Positions 43,415 to 56,562 are shown, numbered from the stretch's first letter. The stretch: 64,000 bases of DNA from Isoptericola chiayiensis (GCF_013149805.1 NZ_JABEZT010000008.1:62001-126000), one strand, 5' to 3'. Notes: generated by a model from the letters alone, not told the origin. Numbers and translations: made by a program.

Positions 43415-45037
43415 ATGGAGCCATCGCGTCCCACCGCCGCCCGCTACGACGTCGTGATCGCCGGCGGCGGGCACAACGGTCTGACGGCCGCCGCCTACCT
43501 GGCCGGGGCGGGCCGGTCGGTGCTGCTGCTGGAACGCCTCGACCACGTCGGCGGGGCGTCGGTCTCGGCACCGGTGTTCGACGGCGTCGACGCGCGGCTG
43601 TCGCGCTACTCCTACCTCGTCTCCCTCATGCCGCGGCAGGTGGTCGACGAGCTCGGCCTCTCGCTGCGCCTGGCCCGGCGCCGGTACTCCTCCTACACGC
43701 CGGTGGGCGGCCGCGGCCTGCTGGTGGACACCGGGTCCGACGCCGCGACCCGCGCCGCGTTCGACGCCGTCGGTGCCTCCGGGGACCACGCCCGCTGGCA
43801 GGAGCTGTACGCCGGGCTCGAGCGTATGGCGGGCCGGGTCTTCCCCTCGGTCACCGAGCCGCTGGCCACGGCCGCCGAGATGCGCGCGAGGGTGGACGAC
43901 GACGCCCTGTGGCGCGCCGTCGTCGAGCAGCCGCTCGGCGAGACGCTGCGCGAGCGGTTCTCCTCCGACGTCGTCCGCGGCGTCGCGGCCACCGACGGGC
44001 TCATCGGCACCTTCGCCGACCTGGACGAGGCCTCGCTCATCCAGAACCGCTGCTTCCTGTACCACGTGATCGGCGGCGGGACGGGCGACTGGGACGTGCC
44101 CGTGGGCGGCATGGGCGCCGTCTCCGGGGCGCTGCGCGACGCGGCGCTCGCCGCCGGGGCCACCCTCGTCACCGGCGCCGAGGTGACGGCGATCGATCCC
44201 GGGCTGCACACGGGCGACGCCGAGGTCACCTGGACCGACGACGCCGGCCGTCTCCACGGGGCACGGGCCGGCGCCGTGGTCTGCGGGGCGGCTCCCACCG
44301 TCCTGGACGCGCTGCTGGACGCCGGTGGTGCCACGCCGTCGGGCCGCGCCACCGCCGCGGCGCCCGAGGGCGCCCAGCTCAAGGTCAACATGCTGCTGCG
44401 TCGTCTGCCGCGACTGCGCGACGACGTCGACCCGGTCGCGGCGTTCAGCGGCACGTTCCACGTCCACGAGTCCTTCGACGAGCTGCAGACGGCCCACGCC
44501 CAGGCCGCGGCGGGCCGGATCCCCGACGTGCCGCCCTGCGAGATCTACTGCCACTCCCTGACCGACGACTCGATCCTCGGCCCCGACCTGCGCGCCGCCG
44601 GCGCGCACACCCTGACCCTGTTCGGGCTGCACATGCCCGCCCGGTCGTTCCGCGACGACCCCGACGGCGCACGCGAGGAGGCGCTCGCGGCCACGCTGCG
44701 CGCCCTGGACTCCGTGCTCGCCGAGCCGATCGAGGATGTGCTGTGGCGCGGCCCCGACGGGGAGCCCTGCCTCGAGGCCCGCACGCCCGTCGACCTGGAA
44801 CGCGACGTCGGGCTGCCGGGCGGGCACATCTTCCACCGCGACCTGTCCTGGCCCTGGGCGGCCGACGGTCCGGAGGACGCGGATCCGCACGGCCTGGACG
44901 CCCCGGGCACGTGGGGCGTGGAGACGCTGCACCCGCGGGTCCTGCTCGCCGGCGCCGGGGCGCGGCGCGGCGGGGGAGTGAGCGGCATCCCGGGGCGGGC
45001 CGCGGCGATGGCGCTGCTGGCAGCACCGACGCCGTAG
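43415..45037 (+). CDS. CrtI/phytoene desaturase-like NAD(P)/FAD oxidoreductase
   Basis: An FAD-dependent amine-oxidase-superfamily protein of about 540 residues. YDVVIAGGGHNGLTAAAYLAGAGRSVLLLE (split, residues 10-39) is the dinucleotide fold, and GGMGAVSGALRDAALAAGATLVTGAEV is the second flavin contact seen in CrtI-like enzymes. RDLSWPWA and GVETLHPRVLLAGAGARRGGGVSGIPGRAAA form the flavin-binding end. No other carotenoid gene is nearby, so it more likely belongs to the NAD(P)/FAD proteins of unknown substrate than to a carotenoid pathway. I prefer ATG 43415, 7 bases after CACGAT; ATG 43406 is in frame. Confidence 0.83.
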   Translation: MEPSRPTAARYDVVIAGGGHNGLTAAAYLAGAGRSVLLLERLDHVGGASVSAPVFDGVDARLSRYSYLVSLMPRQVVDELGLSLRLARRRYSSYTPVGGRGLLVDTGSDAATRAAFDAVGASGDHARWQELYAGLERMAGRVFPSVTEPLATAAEMRARVDDDALWRAVVEQPLGETLRERFSSDVVRGVAATDGLIGTFADLDEASLIQNRCFLYHVIGGGTGDWDVPVGGMGAVSGALRDAALAAGATLVTGAEVTAIDPGLHTGDAEVTWTDDAGRLHGARAGAVVCGAAPTVLDALLDAGGATPSGRATAAAPEGAQLKVNMLLRRLPRLRDDVDPVAAFSGTFHVHESFDELQTAHAQAAAGRIPDVPPCEIYCHSLTDDSILGPDLRAAGAHTLTLFGLHMPARSFRDDPDGAREEALAATLRALDSVLAEPIEDVLWRGPDGEPCLEARTPVDLERDVGLPGGHIFHRDLSWPWAADGPEDADPHGLDAPGTWGVETLHPRVLLAGAGARRGGGVSGIPGRAAAMALLAAPTP

Positions 45038-45049
45038 CGCGAGGGCGGC

Positions 45050-46783
45050 TCAGACGTCGATCGGGGCCTGCTCCTCCTGGTCGGCCGCCCACCGGTAGGC
45101 CGGTACGGAGCCCAGCAGCGCGGCGTGCGTCCCGCGGGCGAGCACGCGGGCCGGAGCGCCCGGTGCCTCGGCGTCGAGCAGCATCACCTCGTCGGCGACG
45201 TCCAAGGGCGTCAGGCGGTGCGAGGCGACGACGACGGCCCGTCCGGACGTGCGGGCCACGCCGGCCAGCGTCTCCACGAGCGCGTCCGCCGTCGCGGCGT
45301 CGAGGTGCTCGGCGGGCTCGTCCACGAGCAGGACCCGGTGCGGGGCCAGCAGGGCGCGGGCGACGAGGAGTCGCCGGCGCTCGCCGCCGGAGACGTCCGT
45401 GCCACCGGTACCGAGCGTGGTCCCGAGCCCGCCCGGCAGGCCGTCCAGCCAGCCCGCGAGCCCGACGGCGGCCAGCGCCTCGCGGGCGTCGTCGTCGGTG
45501 ACGTCCGCACGGGCCACACGGAGGTTCTCCAGCACGGTCGTGCCGAACACGTGGCCGTCCTCGGCGACGAACAGGCCCTCGCCCCGGACCACGCCCGCCA
45601 CGGGGTCCAGCAGCCCCGCGGCGGTGAGCAGCAGGGTCGTCTTGCCGACGCCGGAGGCGCCCGCGAGGGCGACGACGGCACCGGGCCGCAGCGTGAGGTC
45701 GACGTCGCGGACCACGGGTGCCGACGTCGACCAGCCCGCCGCGACGTGGTCGAGCTCCAGCAGCGTGCCGGTGGGCGCCGCCTCGCGCGCGGGGCGCGAC
45801 CCCGTGCTCTCGGGAAGCAGGTCCACGAGCCGGCGGGCCGCCGCGCGGGAGCGTCGCAGCTGCACCGCGGCGGCGGGCAGCGCGGCGGTCGCCTCGAACA
45901 CGGCCAGCGGGGTGAGGACGACGACGGCGAGCTCGGTCGCCGCCAGGTCGCCGGCCAGGGCTGCCGGGACGCCGAGCAGCAGGCAGCCGAGCACCGCCAG
46001 GGTCTGGGCGCCGGCCTCGACGGCGGCCGACAGCCCGGAGACGCGGGCGCCGTCGTCGGTCGTGGCAGCGAGCCGACGGTCCGCCGCCCGCAGCCCCGCG
46101 GTGCGGTCGGCGAGCCGGCCGGCGACGCGCAGCTGCTGGCCGTCCTCGAGCAGCTCCAGGGTGCGGGCCGTGACGTCGCCGCGCGCCTCGGCCCCGCGCT
46201 GCTCCACCGACGCCGACGCGCGTGACGCCAGCCAGGGGGAGACGACGCCGGTCAGCAGCAGGCAGGCCAGCAGCACGGCGCCCGCCGCGGGCAGGAAGAC
46301 CCCGACCAGCAGCACCGAGCCGAGCCCCGCCACGACGGCGACCCCGGCCGGGATCAGCGCACGCACGACCACGTCACCCACGTCGTCGACGTCGCCCCCG
46401 ACCCGCGCGAGCAGGTCGCCGCGGCGCAGCGCCACGACGTCGGCGCCGCTGCGGGCGAGCCGGTCGTAGAGGTTGGCCCGCAGCGCCGCCATGCCGCGCA
46501 GCGCGACGCCGTGGGAGGCGAGCCGTTCGAGGTACCGGAGGAACGCCCGGCCCGTGCCGAACGCCCGCACGCCGACGGCGGCGACCGACAGGGTCAGCAC
46601 GGGCGGCATCTGCGAGGCCCGCGCGATCAGCCACGCCGCGGCAGCGGCGAGCCCGATCGCGCACACGAGCGTCAGGGTGCCGAGGCCGACGGCGCGGGCG
46701 ACGCGGCCCCACGAGACCTCCAGCAGGGGGAGCAGCCGCACCAGCGGGTCCCGGGCCGCACGGCGACGCAGGTTCTCAGGCAC
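45050..46783 (-). CDS. cydC: thiol reductant ABC exporter subunit CydC
   Basis: Together with CydD it forms a heterodimeric ABC exporter, proposed to move cysteine/glutathione or haem and needed for cytochrome bd assembly. The 577-residue protein has six hydrophobic segments in its N-terminal 300 residues, then the ATPase domain with Walker A GASGVGKTTLLL (about residue 375), signature VSGGERRRLLVARALL and Walker B VLLVDEPAEHLD. The GTG start overlaps the cydD end by 8 bases. It is the last gene of the cydABDC cluster and faces the CrtI-like gene. Confidence 0.93.
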   Translation of the reverse strand: MPENLRRRAARDPLVRLLPLLEVSWGRVARAVGLGTLTLVCAIGLAAAAAWLIARASQMPPVLTLSVAAVGVRAFGTGRAFLRYLERLASHGVALRGMAALRANLYDRLARSGADVVALRRGDLLARVGGDVDDVGDVVVRALIPAGVAVVAGLGSVLLVGVFLPAAGAVLLACLLLTGVVSPWLASRASASVEQRGAEARGDVTARTLELLEDGQQLRVAGRLADRTAGLRAADRRLAATTDDGARVSGLSAAVEAGAQTLAVLGCLLLGVPAALAGDLAATELAVVVLTPLAVFEATAALPAAAVQLRRSRAAARRLVDLLPESTGSRPAREAAPTGTLLELDHVAAGWSTSAPVVRDVDLTLRPGAVVALAGASGVGKTTLLLTAAGLLDPVAGVVRGEGLFVAEDGHVFGTTVLENLRVARADVTDDDAREALAAVGLAGWLDGLPGGLGTTLGTGGTDVSGGERRRLLVARALLAPHRVLLVDEPAEHLDAATADALVETLAGVARTSGRAVVVASHRLTPLDVADEVMLLDAEAPGAPARVLARGTHAALLGSVPAYRWAADQEEQAPIDV

Positions 46784-48455
46784 GGGCCACCTCCCGGGCG
46801 ACGACGTCGACGACCTGGTCGGCCACGGCCAGGAGCGAGGCCCGGTGCGCCACCACGACGACGGTACGGCCGGCGTCGCGCCAGGTGCGCACGGTCTCGA
46901 GCACCACCTGCTCGCCGCGGGCGTCGAGGTGCGCGGTGGGTTCGTCCAGCACCACCACGGGGCGGTCGGCGCCGGCGACGAGCGTGCGGGCGAGGGCCAC
47001 CCGTTGCCGCTGCCCGACGCTCATCCCGACGCCGCCCAGCCCCACGCGGGACTCCCACCCGTCCGGCAGGTCGGCGAGCACGGCGTCGAGGCCGGTGGTC
47101 GCCGCGGCCGCCGCGAGCGTCTCCGGGGCGACCTCACGGCCGTCGGTGACGACGTCGTGCACGGTCCCCGGCCCGATCGCGGGGCGTTGCGGCACCCAGG
47201 CCACCTGCTCCCACGGCAGGGTCGAGGACACGGTGCCGGCGTCCGGGCGCAGGAGCCCGAGCAGCACCAGCACCAGGGTGGACTTGCCGCTCCCGCTCGG
47301 CCCGCGCAGCGCGACCACGCGGCCGCCACCCGGGACGCCGGTCCCCAGCCGGATCCGTGCGGACAGCCCGGCCGGGGCCTCGACGTCGCGTCCCGGCGCC
47401 CGCACGGTGACGTTCTCGAGCACGAGCGTGGGTCCGGGACGGGCGGCGGTCGGCGCGTCCTCGCCGCCCGCGGCGACGGCCGGCAGGTCCAGGACGGCGA
47501 AGGCGCGCTGCGTCGCCGCCACCCCGTCGGTGGACGCGTGGAACTCGGACCCGACGCGGCGCAGCGGCAGGAAGATCTCCGGGGCCAGCACCAGGACGGC
47601 GATCGCGGGCACCAGCTCGATGCCCCCGTGCACCAGCCGCAGGCCGACCCCGACGGCGATGATCGCGACGCACAGGGTGGTCAGCAGCTCCAGGACCGCA
47701 CCGGACAGGAACGCGACCCGCAGCGTGCCCAGGGTGGCGCGCCGGGACGACTCGCCCAGGGCGCGCACCCGGGCGGCGGGGCCGATCTCCCGACCGAACG
47801 CCCGCAGGGTGGGCAGCCCGGCGATCAGGTCGAGCACCTGCGACCCGAGCCGCTCCACCGTGGCCAGGCGCCGCTCGGACGTGCCGGCCGTCATGGTGCC
47901 GATCAGCCACATGAAGAACGGCACCAACGGGATCGTGCAGACCGCGATCAGCGCGGAGACCCAGTCGAGCCCGAGGACCACGAGCACCGTGGCGGGCGTG
48001 ACGAGCGCCGTGAGCAGCAGCTGCGGCAGGAACCGCACCAGGTACGGCTCCAGGTCGTCCAGCCCGCGCGTGGCCAGGGTCGCGACGTCCGAGGGCGCCG
48101 CCCCGGCGGGTGGTCGGGGCCCCAGGGTCACGGCGTGCTCGACCACCTGCTCGCGCAGGTCCGCGACCACCCGGGTGGCCGCGCGGCGTCCGTAGCGTTC
48201 CTGCGCCCAGGCGACGGCGGCGCGCCCGACGGCGGCACCCGCCAGCACCGCGAGCCACCGGACGATCTCGGCCCGGTCGAGCGCGCCGTCCCCGCCGGGG
48301 CTCGTGGCGACGATCGCGGGACCCAGCGTGTTGGCGATCGCGAAGGCCTGTACCACCACGAGAGCGGCCGAGGCCACGCCGAGGACGGTGGTGAGCAGGA
48401 CGTAGGAGCGGGCTGCCCGGGCCTGCCGCAGCAGCCGGGGGTCGAGCGGTCTCAC
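46776..48455 (-). CDS. cydD: thiol reductant ABC exporter subunit CydD
   Basis: A 559-residue membrane-ATPase fusion, partner of CydC. The N-terminal six-helix region (SYVLLTTVLGVASAALVVVQAF at the start) precedes the ATPase domain: Walker A GPSGSGKSTLVLVLLG near residue 380, signature MSVGQRQRVALARTLV and Walker B VVVLDEPTAHLD. The GTG start lies one base after the cydB stop. The C-terminus overlaps cydC, so all four cyd genes are probably one transcript. Confidence 0.94.
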   Translation of the reverse strand: MRPLDPRLLRQARAARSYVLLTTVLGVASAALVVVQAFAIANTLGPAIVATSPGGDGALDRAEIVRWLAVLAGAAVGRAAVAWAQERYGRRAATRVVADLREQVVEHAVTLGPRPPAGAAPSDVATLATRGLDDLEPYLVRFLPQLLLTALVTPATVLVVLGLDWVSALIAVCTIPLVPFFMWLIGTMTAGTSERRLATVERLGSQVLDLIAGLPTLRAFGREIGPAARVRALGESSRRATLGTLRVAFLSGAVLELLTTLCVAIIAVGVGLRLVHGGIELVPAIAVLVLAPEIFLPLRRVGSEFHASTDGVAATQRAFAVLDLPAVAAGGEDAPTAARPGPTLVLENVTVRAPGRDVEAPAGLSARIRLGTGVPGGGRVVALRGPSGSGKSTLVLVLLGLLRPDAGTVSSTLPWEQVAWVPQRPAIGPGTVHDVVTDGREVAPETLAAAAATTGLDAVLADLPDGWESRVGLGGVGMSVGQRQRVALARTLVAGADRPVVVLDEPTAHLDARGEQVVLETVRTWRDAGRTVVVVAHRASLLAVADQVVDVVAREVARA

Positions 48456-48456
48456 C

Positions 48457-49506
48457 TCAGAACGCCGCGTCCTTGATCTTCTGCCAGCTCAGGCCCGCGG
48501 GTGCGGGGATGTCCTTCGTGGACAGCCGGCGCCGGAAGACCCAGTACGTCCACGACTGGTAGGCGATGACCAGCGGGGTCAGGACCACCGCGACCCACGA
48601 CATGACCGTGAGCGTGTAGTCGGTCGAGGAGGCCTCGGCGATCGTCAGGGCCTCGCCGCCGTCGAGGGCCGGGATGACGTCGGGGTACATGGATCCGAAG
48701 ATCAGCACCACGGCCGCCACGATGGTCACGGCCGACAGGGTGAACGCCGTGCCCTCCCTGCGGGCACGGGTCGCGGCCACGACGCCGAGCAGGGCCAGGG
48801 CGGCGACGGCCACGGTCGCCCACGTCCAGGTCACCGAGTAGGCGACCTGCGCCCAGATCGCCCAGCCGCCGGCCACGACGAGCGCCGCCACCGACAGGCC
48901 GGACGCCAGGCGGGCGGCGCGCTCGCGGATGTCGCCGTCCGTCTTCAGCGCGACGAACACCGACCCGTGCAGCAGGAACAGCACCGCCGTGGTCAGGCCG
49001 CCGACGAGGGCGAACGGGTTGAGCAGGGCCCAGAAGCCGCCGACGTACTGGTGGTCGGCGTCGAGCAGGAGGCCGCGCACCAGGTTGCCGAACGCCACGC
49101 CCCAGAGCACCGCGGGGATCCAGGAGCCGAGCTGGATCGCCTGGTCGCAGCGGCGGGCCCAGACCCGGTCGGCGATCTTGCCGCGGTACTCGAACGCGAC
49201 GCCGCGGGCCACCAGCCCGACGAGGATGAGCAGCAGGGGGATGTAAAACCCGGAGAACATCGTGGCGTACCACTCCGGGAAGGCCGCGAAGGTGGCGCCG
49301 CCCGCGGTGAGCAGCCACACCTCGTTGCCGTCCCAGACGGGTCCGATGGTGTTGACGAGCACGCGCCGTTCCTTCTCGCGGTGCTCCTTGTCGCCGCGGG
49401 GCAGGATCGACAGCAGCATGCCGACGCCGAAGTCGAAGCCCTCGAGCACGAGGTAGCCGGTCCACAGCACGGCGATGATGACGAACCAGAGGATCGCGAG
49501 GTCCAC
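48457..49506 (-). CDS. cydB: cytochrome bd ubiquinol oxidase subunit II
   Basis: Membrane subunit of the high-affinity terminal oxidase that works at low oxygen. The 349-residue protein has about nine hydrophobic segments. It opens MDLAILWFVIIAVLWTGYLVLEGFDFGVGML (split), with GPVWDGNEVWLLTAGGATFAAFPEWYA (split near residues 54-80), the conserved haem-side loop of CydB. A GAGACC-type leader lies before the ATG. It is separated by 31 bases from cydA. Confidence 0.97.
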   Translation of the reverse strand: MDLAILWFVIIAVLWTGYLVLEGFDFGVGMLLSILPRGDKEHREKERRVLVNTIGPVWDGNEVWLLTAGGATFAAFPEWYATMFSGFYIPLLLILVGLVARGVAFEYRGKIADRVWARRCDQAIQLGSWIPAVLWGVAFGNLVRGLLLDADHQYVGGFWALLNPFALVGGLTTAVLFLLHGSVFVALKTDGDIRERAARLASGLSVAALVVAGGWAIWAQVAYSVTWTWATVAVAALALLGVVAATRARREGTAFTLSAVTIVAAVVLIFGSMYPDVIPALDGGEALTIAEASSTDYTLTVMSWVAVVLTPLVIAYQSWTYWVFRRRLSTKDIPAPAGLSWQKIKDAAF

Positions 49507-49537
49507 GTCAGGTCTCCAGTCTTCTCGGGCTCGGCGC

Positions 49538-51037
49538 TCAGTACGCGAAGGACAGGGGGCGGTCGGTGTCGTCGGGGTCCTGCGCCTCCGGCGACTCGTC
49601 GCGGACGGAGTCCGGGACGCCCTCGATCGTGTACCGGTGCATGAGCCGGTACCAGACGACGGCGAGGATCGCGTAGATGACGGTGAGGACGATCATCGAG
49701 GTGAGGATGACGCCGGGCGGTACCGCGGTGGAGACGCCGCGCTCGGTGAGCAGCCGCACCTGGTCGATGCCGGTCGGGTTCGGTGCGACGACCCAGGGCT
49801 GGCGGCCGACCTCGGTGAAGATCCAGCCGAACGAGCAGGCGACGAACGGCATCGGGATGGCCAGGATGCCGAGTCGGCCGAGCCAGACGTTGTCGCTGAC
49901 GCGGCCCTTGCGGGTCAGCCACAGCGCGGCCAGCGCCAGGGCGACCGAGAACGCGGCGAAGCCGATCATGAGGCGGAACGACCAGTACGTGATCGCCAGC
50001 GGCGGGGTGTAGACGACCGGCTCGCCGTCGGCGGTGACGTCCCCGTAGCGCTCGGTGTACTCCTCCTGGACGTCGTAGACGCCCGGCAGGTAGGAGTCCT
50101 CGCCGGAGAACTGCCCCGTCCCGAGGTAGCTGGTGAGGCCGGGCAGGGAGATGACGTGGTTGACGTCCTCGCAGCCGGCGTAGAGCGGACCGATGGCCAG
50201 GATGGAGAACTCGGCGGACTCGGTGCCCTCGCAGAGCGCCTCCGCCGAGGACATCTTGCCGGGCTGCTGCTCGTACATGAGCTTGCCCTGCACGTCGCCG
50301 GACCAGATGACGCCGATGCCGGCGAAGATCATCACCCACACGCCGACCAGCACGGCCGGGCGGTAGACGTTCCGCGCGGTCTCGACGTGCTCGGGCTTCT
50401 TGGTGCGGGCGAGGCGGACCATCCACCAGGCGGCGATGCCGGTGACGAACGTCCCGGCCGTCAGGAACGCGGCCGTGATGGTGTGGGGGAACGCCGCGAG
50501 CAGCGTGTTGTTGGTCAGGACCGCCCAGATGGACTCCATCTCGGCGCGGCCGGTCTCCTCGTTGTAGATCACGCCGACCGGGTGCTGCATCCACGAGTTG
50601 GCCGCGAGGATGAAGAACGCCGAGAGGTTCGTGGCGAGCGCGAAGAGCCAGATCGAGGCGAGGTGGATCTTCTTGGACACCCGGTCCCACCCGAAGATCC
50701 ACACGCCGAGGAACACCGACTCGACGAAGAACGCCGCCAGGGCCTCCATGGCGAGCGGAGCACCGAACACGTCGCCGACGAACCGGGAGTACTCGCTCCA
50801 GGCCATACCGAACTGGAACTCCTGCCAGATGCCCGTCACCACGCCGAGGGCGAAGTTGATGAGCAGCAGCTTGCCGAAGAACTTGGTCAGCCGCAGCCAG
50901 CGCTCGTTCTTCGTGACGACCCAGGCGGTCTGCATCCCGGCGACGATCGGTGCCAGCCCGATCGTCAGCGGGACGAAGATGAAGTGGTAGACGGTGGTGA
51001 TGGCGAACTGCCACCGAGCCAGGTCCAGGGCTTCCAC
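49538..51037 (-). CDS. cydA: cytochrome bd ubiquinol oxidase subunit I
   Basis: Haem-bearing and quinol-oxidising subunit of cytochrome bd. The 499-residue protein has nine or so membrane segments. TTVYHFIFVPLTIGLAPIV holds His19 (the high-spin haem b ligand position), the Q-loop side shows GDVQGKLMYEQQPGKM, and the invariant GRQPW motif lies in FTEVGRQPWVVAP. It lacks the long C-terminal Q-loop insertion, so it is the short-loop form typical of actinobacteria. The GTG start has AAGGAG 9 bases upstream. Two Rex/CRP-type palindromes lie over its candidate promoter. Confidence 0.96.
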   Translation of the reverse strand: MEALDLARWQFAITTVYHFIFVPLTIGLAPIVAGMQTAWVVTKNERWLRLTKFFGKLLLINFALGVVTGIWQEFQFGMAWSEYSRFVGDVFGAPLAMEALAAFFVESVFLGVWIFGWDRVSKKIHLASIWLFALATNLSAFFILAANSWMQHPVGVIYNEETGRAEMESIWAVLTNNTLLAAFPHTITAAFLTAGTFVTGIAAWWMVRLARTKKPEHVETARNVYRPAVLVGVWVMIFAGIGVIWSGDVQGKLMYEQQPGKMSSAEALCEGTESAEFSILAIGPLYAGCEDVNHVISLPGLTSYLGTGQFSGEDSYLPGVYDVQEEYTERYGDVTADGEPVVYTPPLAITYWSFRLMIGFAAFSVALALAALWLTRKGRVSDNVWLGRLGILAIPMPFVACSFGWIFTEVGRQPWVVAPNPTGIDQVRLLTERGVSTAVPPGVILTSMIVLTVIYAILAVVWYRLMHRYTIEGVPDSVRDESPEAQDPDDTDRPLSFAY

Positions 51038-51168
51038 GTCGGGGCTCCTTCTCTCGGTACCGGACCAGGACGTCGCCGAGGCGGCCCGCGGTCCGACGGG
51101 GGTCGCCGGTAGTCCGACGGTAGGCCCGTCGCCGCAGGTCCGCACGGCGTGGCGACCCTCGGGGCGAC

Positions 51169-51214
51169 TTGTGAGGACTTTCACGACCCTCTCGTGAAGG
51201 CGTTCACAAGTCAA
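51169..51214 (-). promoter_or_regulatory. cyd promoter with two Rex/CRP-type operators
   Basis: Two 18-bp palindromes, TTGTGA-N6-TCACGA (51169-51186) and TCGTGA-N6-TCACAA (51192-51209), resemble the Rex consensus TTGTGA-N6-TCACAA. On the minus strand TTGACT (51214-51209) and GAGGGT (51191-51186) form a -35/-10 pair with a 17-base spacer that is filled by the second operator, while the first covers the start region. TACCGT (51122-51117) is an alternative -10 nearer cydA. CRP-like factors use similar half-sites. Confidence 0.65.
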
Positions 51215-51533
51215 TCGGATCCGGGCCGCTGTGGTGCATGCCACGCCGGTGGCCCGGCCGTGCCGCCCGAGGTTGCTGCGGGGTGCGATACTGGAGCGAA
51301 GACCGACGGGGACCACACCCCTCGAGGTCGACAAGCTTGCAGCTCCCGCGTCCGCACGCGGTGCCGCGACCGGTATGAAGGGACTGGTCGCCCGGCGTCC
51401 GCGAAGTCGTGGGGGCAGTGGCCGAGACAGAGACTTCCGTCCGGGCGGCGCGCTGAGCAGCGCGGCCACCCGACGGCGACCGCCGCGAGACCGGCAGGTG
51501 TGGGCCGGTCGGCGCGGAGCAGGAGCGTACGTC
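51215..51533 (+). other. leader/promoter region of the RNase E/G gene
   Basis: No gene is supported in this stretch. The plus frame is open through it but encodes Arg-rich, family-unlike sequence. GATACT with an upstream TG (51284-51292) is an extended -10 candidate, giving a leader of about 240 bases. Long leaders are usual for RNase E genes, where they serve autoregulation. It is shared at the left edge with the cyd operators. Confidence 0.45.
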
Positions 51534-55199
<3,666 letters not shown>

Positions 55200-55242
55200 C
55201 CCGCCGCGCGCCGGCTGCGCGGCCGGGTGCTTGACTGGTCGT

Positions 55243-55869
55243 ATGGACGCAGGTTCGGCACCCGGTCGCGTGACCGTCGTCGGCGGCCCGATGTTCGCGG
55301 GCAAGACCTCGGAGCTGGTGCGACGGGTGGAGCGCGCGCGGATCGCCGGCCTGGAGGTCCTGGTCGTGGCGCACGAGGTCGACACGCGCAGCGGCCCGGG
55401 CCGGCTGGTGACGCACTCCGGGCTCGAGGTCGCCTCTCGCGCCGTCGGCGCGGCGACCGAGATCCCGGGGCTGGTCGTGCCCGGGACGCGGATGGTCGCC
55501 GTGGACGAGGCGCAGTTCTTCGGCGCGGATCTCGTCGCCGTGGTCCAGCGGCTCGCGGACGACGGCGTCGACGTCGTGGTCGCCGGGCTGACGGTGACGT
55601 TCGACGGTCGGCCGTTCAGCCCGGTCCCGGAGCTCATGGCCCTGGCCGAGCACGTGGTCCGACTGACGGCGGTGTGCTCGGTCTGCGGGCGCGAGGCCGC
55701 GTACCACGTCCGGACGCCGGGCGGCGGGCGGTCGGGTGACGCCCTCAACGCGATGTCCGCGCACGTGGGCGGCGCCGAGGCCTACCAGGCGCGCTGCCGC
55801 AGGCACCGGGTCGTGGACGGTCCCGGCTCGGACGCGGGTCAGTCCTCGACGAGCGGGACGAAGCTGTAG
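55243..55869 (+). CDS. tdk: thymidine kinase (TK1 type)
   Basis: Salvages thymidine to dTMP. The 208-residue protein has the P-loop VVGGPMFAGKTSELVRRVE, Walker B VAVDEAQFFGADL near residue 88, VVVAGLTVTFDGRPF near 112, and zinc-type cysteines CSVC...CRRH. ATG 55243 follows CTTGACTGGTCGT, and TTG 55231 is an in-frame alternative. The 3' end overlaps the convergent methyltransferase gene by 31 bases, an unusually long tail-to-tail overlap. Confidence 0.9.
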   Translation: MDAGSAPGRVTVVGGPMFAGKTSELVRRVERARIAGLEVLVVAHEVDTRSGPGRLVTHSGLEVASRAVGAATEIPGLVVPGTRMVAVDEAQFFGADLVAVVQRLADDGVDVVVAGLTVTFDGRPFSPVPELMALAEHVVRLTAVCSVCGREAAYHVRTPGGGRSGDALNAMSAHVGGAEAYQARCRRHRVVDGPGSDAGQSSTSGTKL

Positions 55870-56453
55870 GTGCCGTGCTCGGTGGTGCGGACGGTGCCGT
55901 CCGGGTCGCGGTCGACGACGGTCATGACGTGCACGACGGGCACCACCATCCGGCCGCCGGGCGCGACCTGGTCGACGAGCGCCGCGGGCATCCTGGCGGC
56001 CGCGGCCGAGACCAGCACCCGGTCCCAGCCGTCCGGGCGCGGGGCGCCCAGCTCGCCACGGCGCGCGGTCCGTACACGGGCCCACGGCAGCCCGGCCCGC
56101 GCGACGTTGGCCGCGCCCCACGCCGCGATCTCGGCGATCCGTTCGACGCCCAGGACGGACCCCGTCGGCCCGACCAGCCGTCCGAGCAGCGCCGTCGTCC
56201 ACCCGGACCCGGCACCGACGTCCAGCACGTGCATCCCCGGTCCGACGCCGAGCAGCCTGAGCATGGCCGCCACGGTCGACGGCTGGGAGCACGTCTGGTC
56301 GTACCCGATGGGCAGCGGGCGGTCGTCGGCCGCCCACCGGTGCTGGGCGCGGGGGAGGAACCCGCGGCGGTCGACCGCACGCATCGCCGCCGTGACGGCG
56401 TCGGGCGTGCCGTCGGCGGATCCGGCGCCGGCCGGCGGCTGGGCTGGCGTCAT
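55839..56453 (-). CDS. protein-L-isoaspartate O-methyltransferase family protein
   Basis: A 204-residue S-adenosylmethionine-dependent enzyme of the PCMT family. [39 protein letters not shown] (split, about residues 27-65) is the substrate loop with the Q-x-x-S-x-P motif reading TCSQPST, and [20 protein letters not shown] (about 76-95) binds cofactor. It may repair damaged proteins or methylate another substrate. CACGAT ends 6 bases before the ATG on this strand, a possible leaderless -10. Confidence 0.88.
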   Translation of the reverse strand: MTPAQPPAGAGSADGTPDAVTAAMRAVDRRGFLPRAQHRWAADDRPLPIGYDQTCSQPSTVAAMLRLLGVGPGMHVLDVGAGSGWTTALLGRLVGPTGSVLGVERIAEIAAWGAANVARAGLPWARVRTARRGELGAPRPDGWDRVLVSAAAARMPAALVDQVAPGGRMVVPVVHVMTVVDRDPDGTVRTTEHGTYSFVPLVED

Positions 56454-56533
56454 CGTCCCATCGTGGGCCCGTGACCTGCGGCTCGCACGGCACCGGCGTG
56501 CCGCACGTCACGCCGCCGTGCTCCCGGCCGTGC

Positions 56534-56562
56534 TTGATGGTGCGGGTGCGATCGCGTAAAGT
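56534..56562 (+). promoter_or_regulatory. promoter of rplU-rpmA
   Basis: TTGATG (56534-56539) and TAAAGT (56557-56562) are 17 bp apart, one of the best consensus matches in the window. The leader of roughly 130 bases before rplU may carry ribosomal-protein feedback structure: the stretch 56617-56655 is able to fold, but I recognise no described L21 leader. Confidence 0.75.

Noticed and set aside
43415-45037. Carotenoid biosynthesis cluster around the CrtI-like gene
   Set aside because: No phytoene synthase, cyclase or prenyltransferase gene lies nearby, and the protein family includes many non-carotenoid oxidoreductases.
51231-51533. N-terminal extension of the RNase E/G gene by about 100 codons
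   Set aside because: The extension is Arg-rich without similarity, contains a likely -10 element, and GTG 51534 has a good ribosome site.
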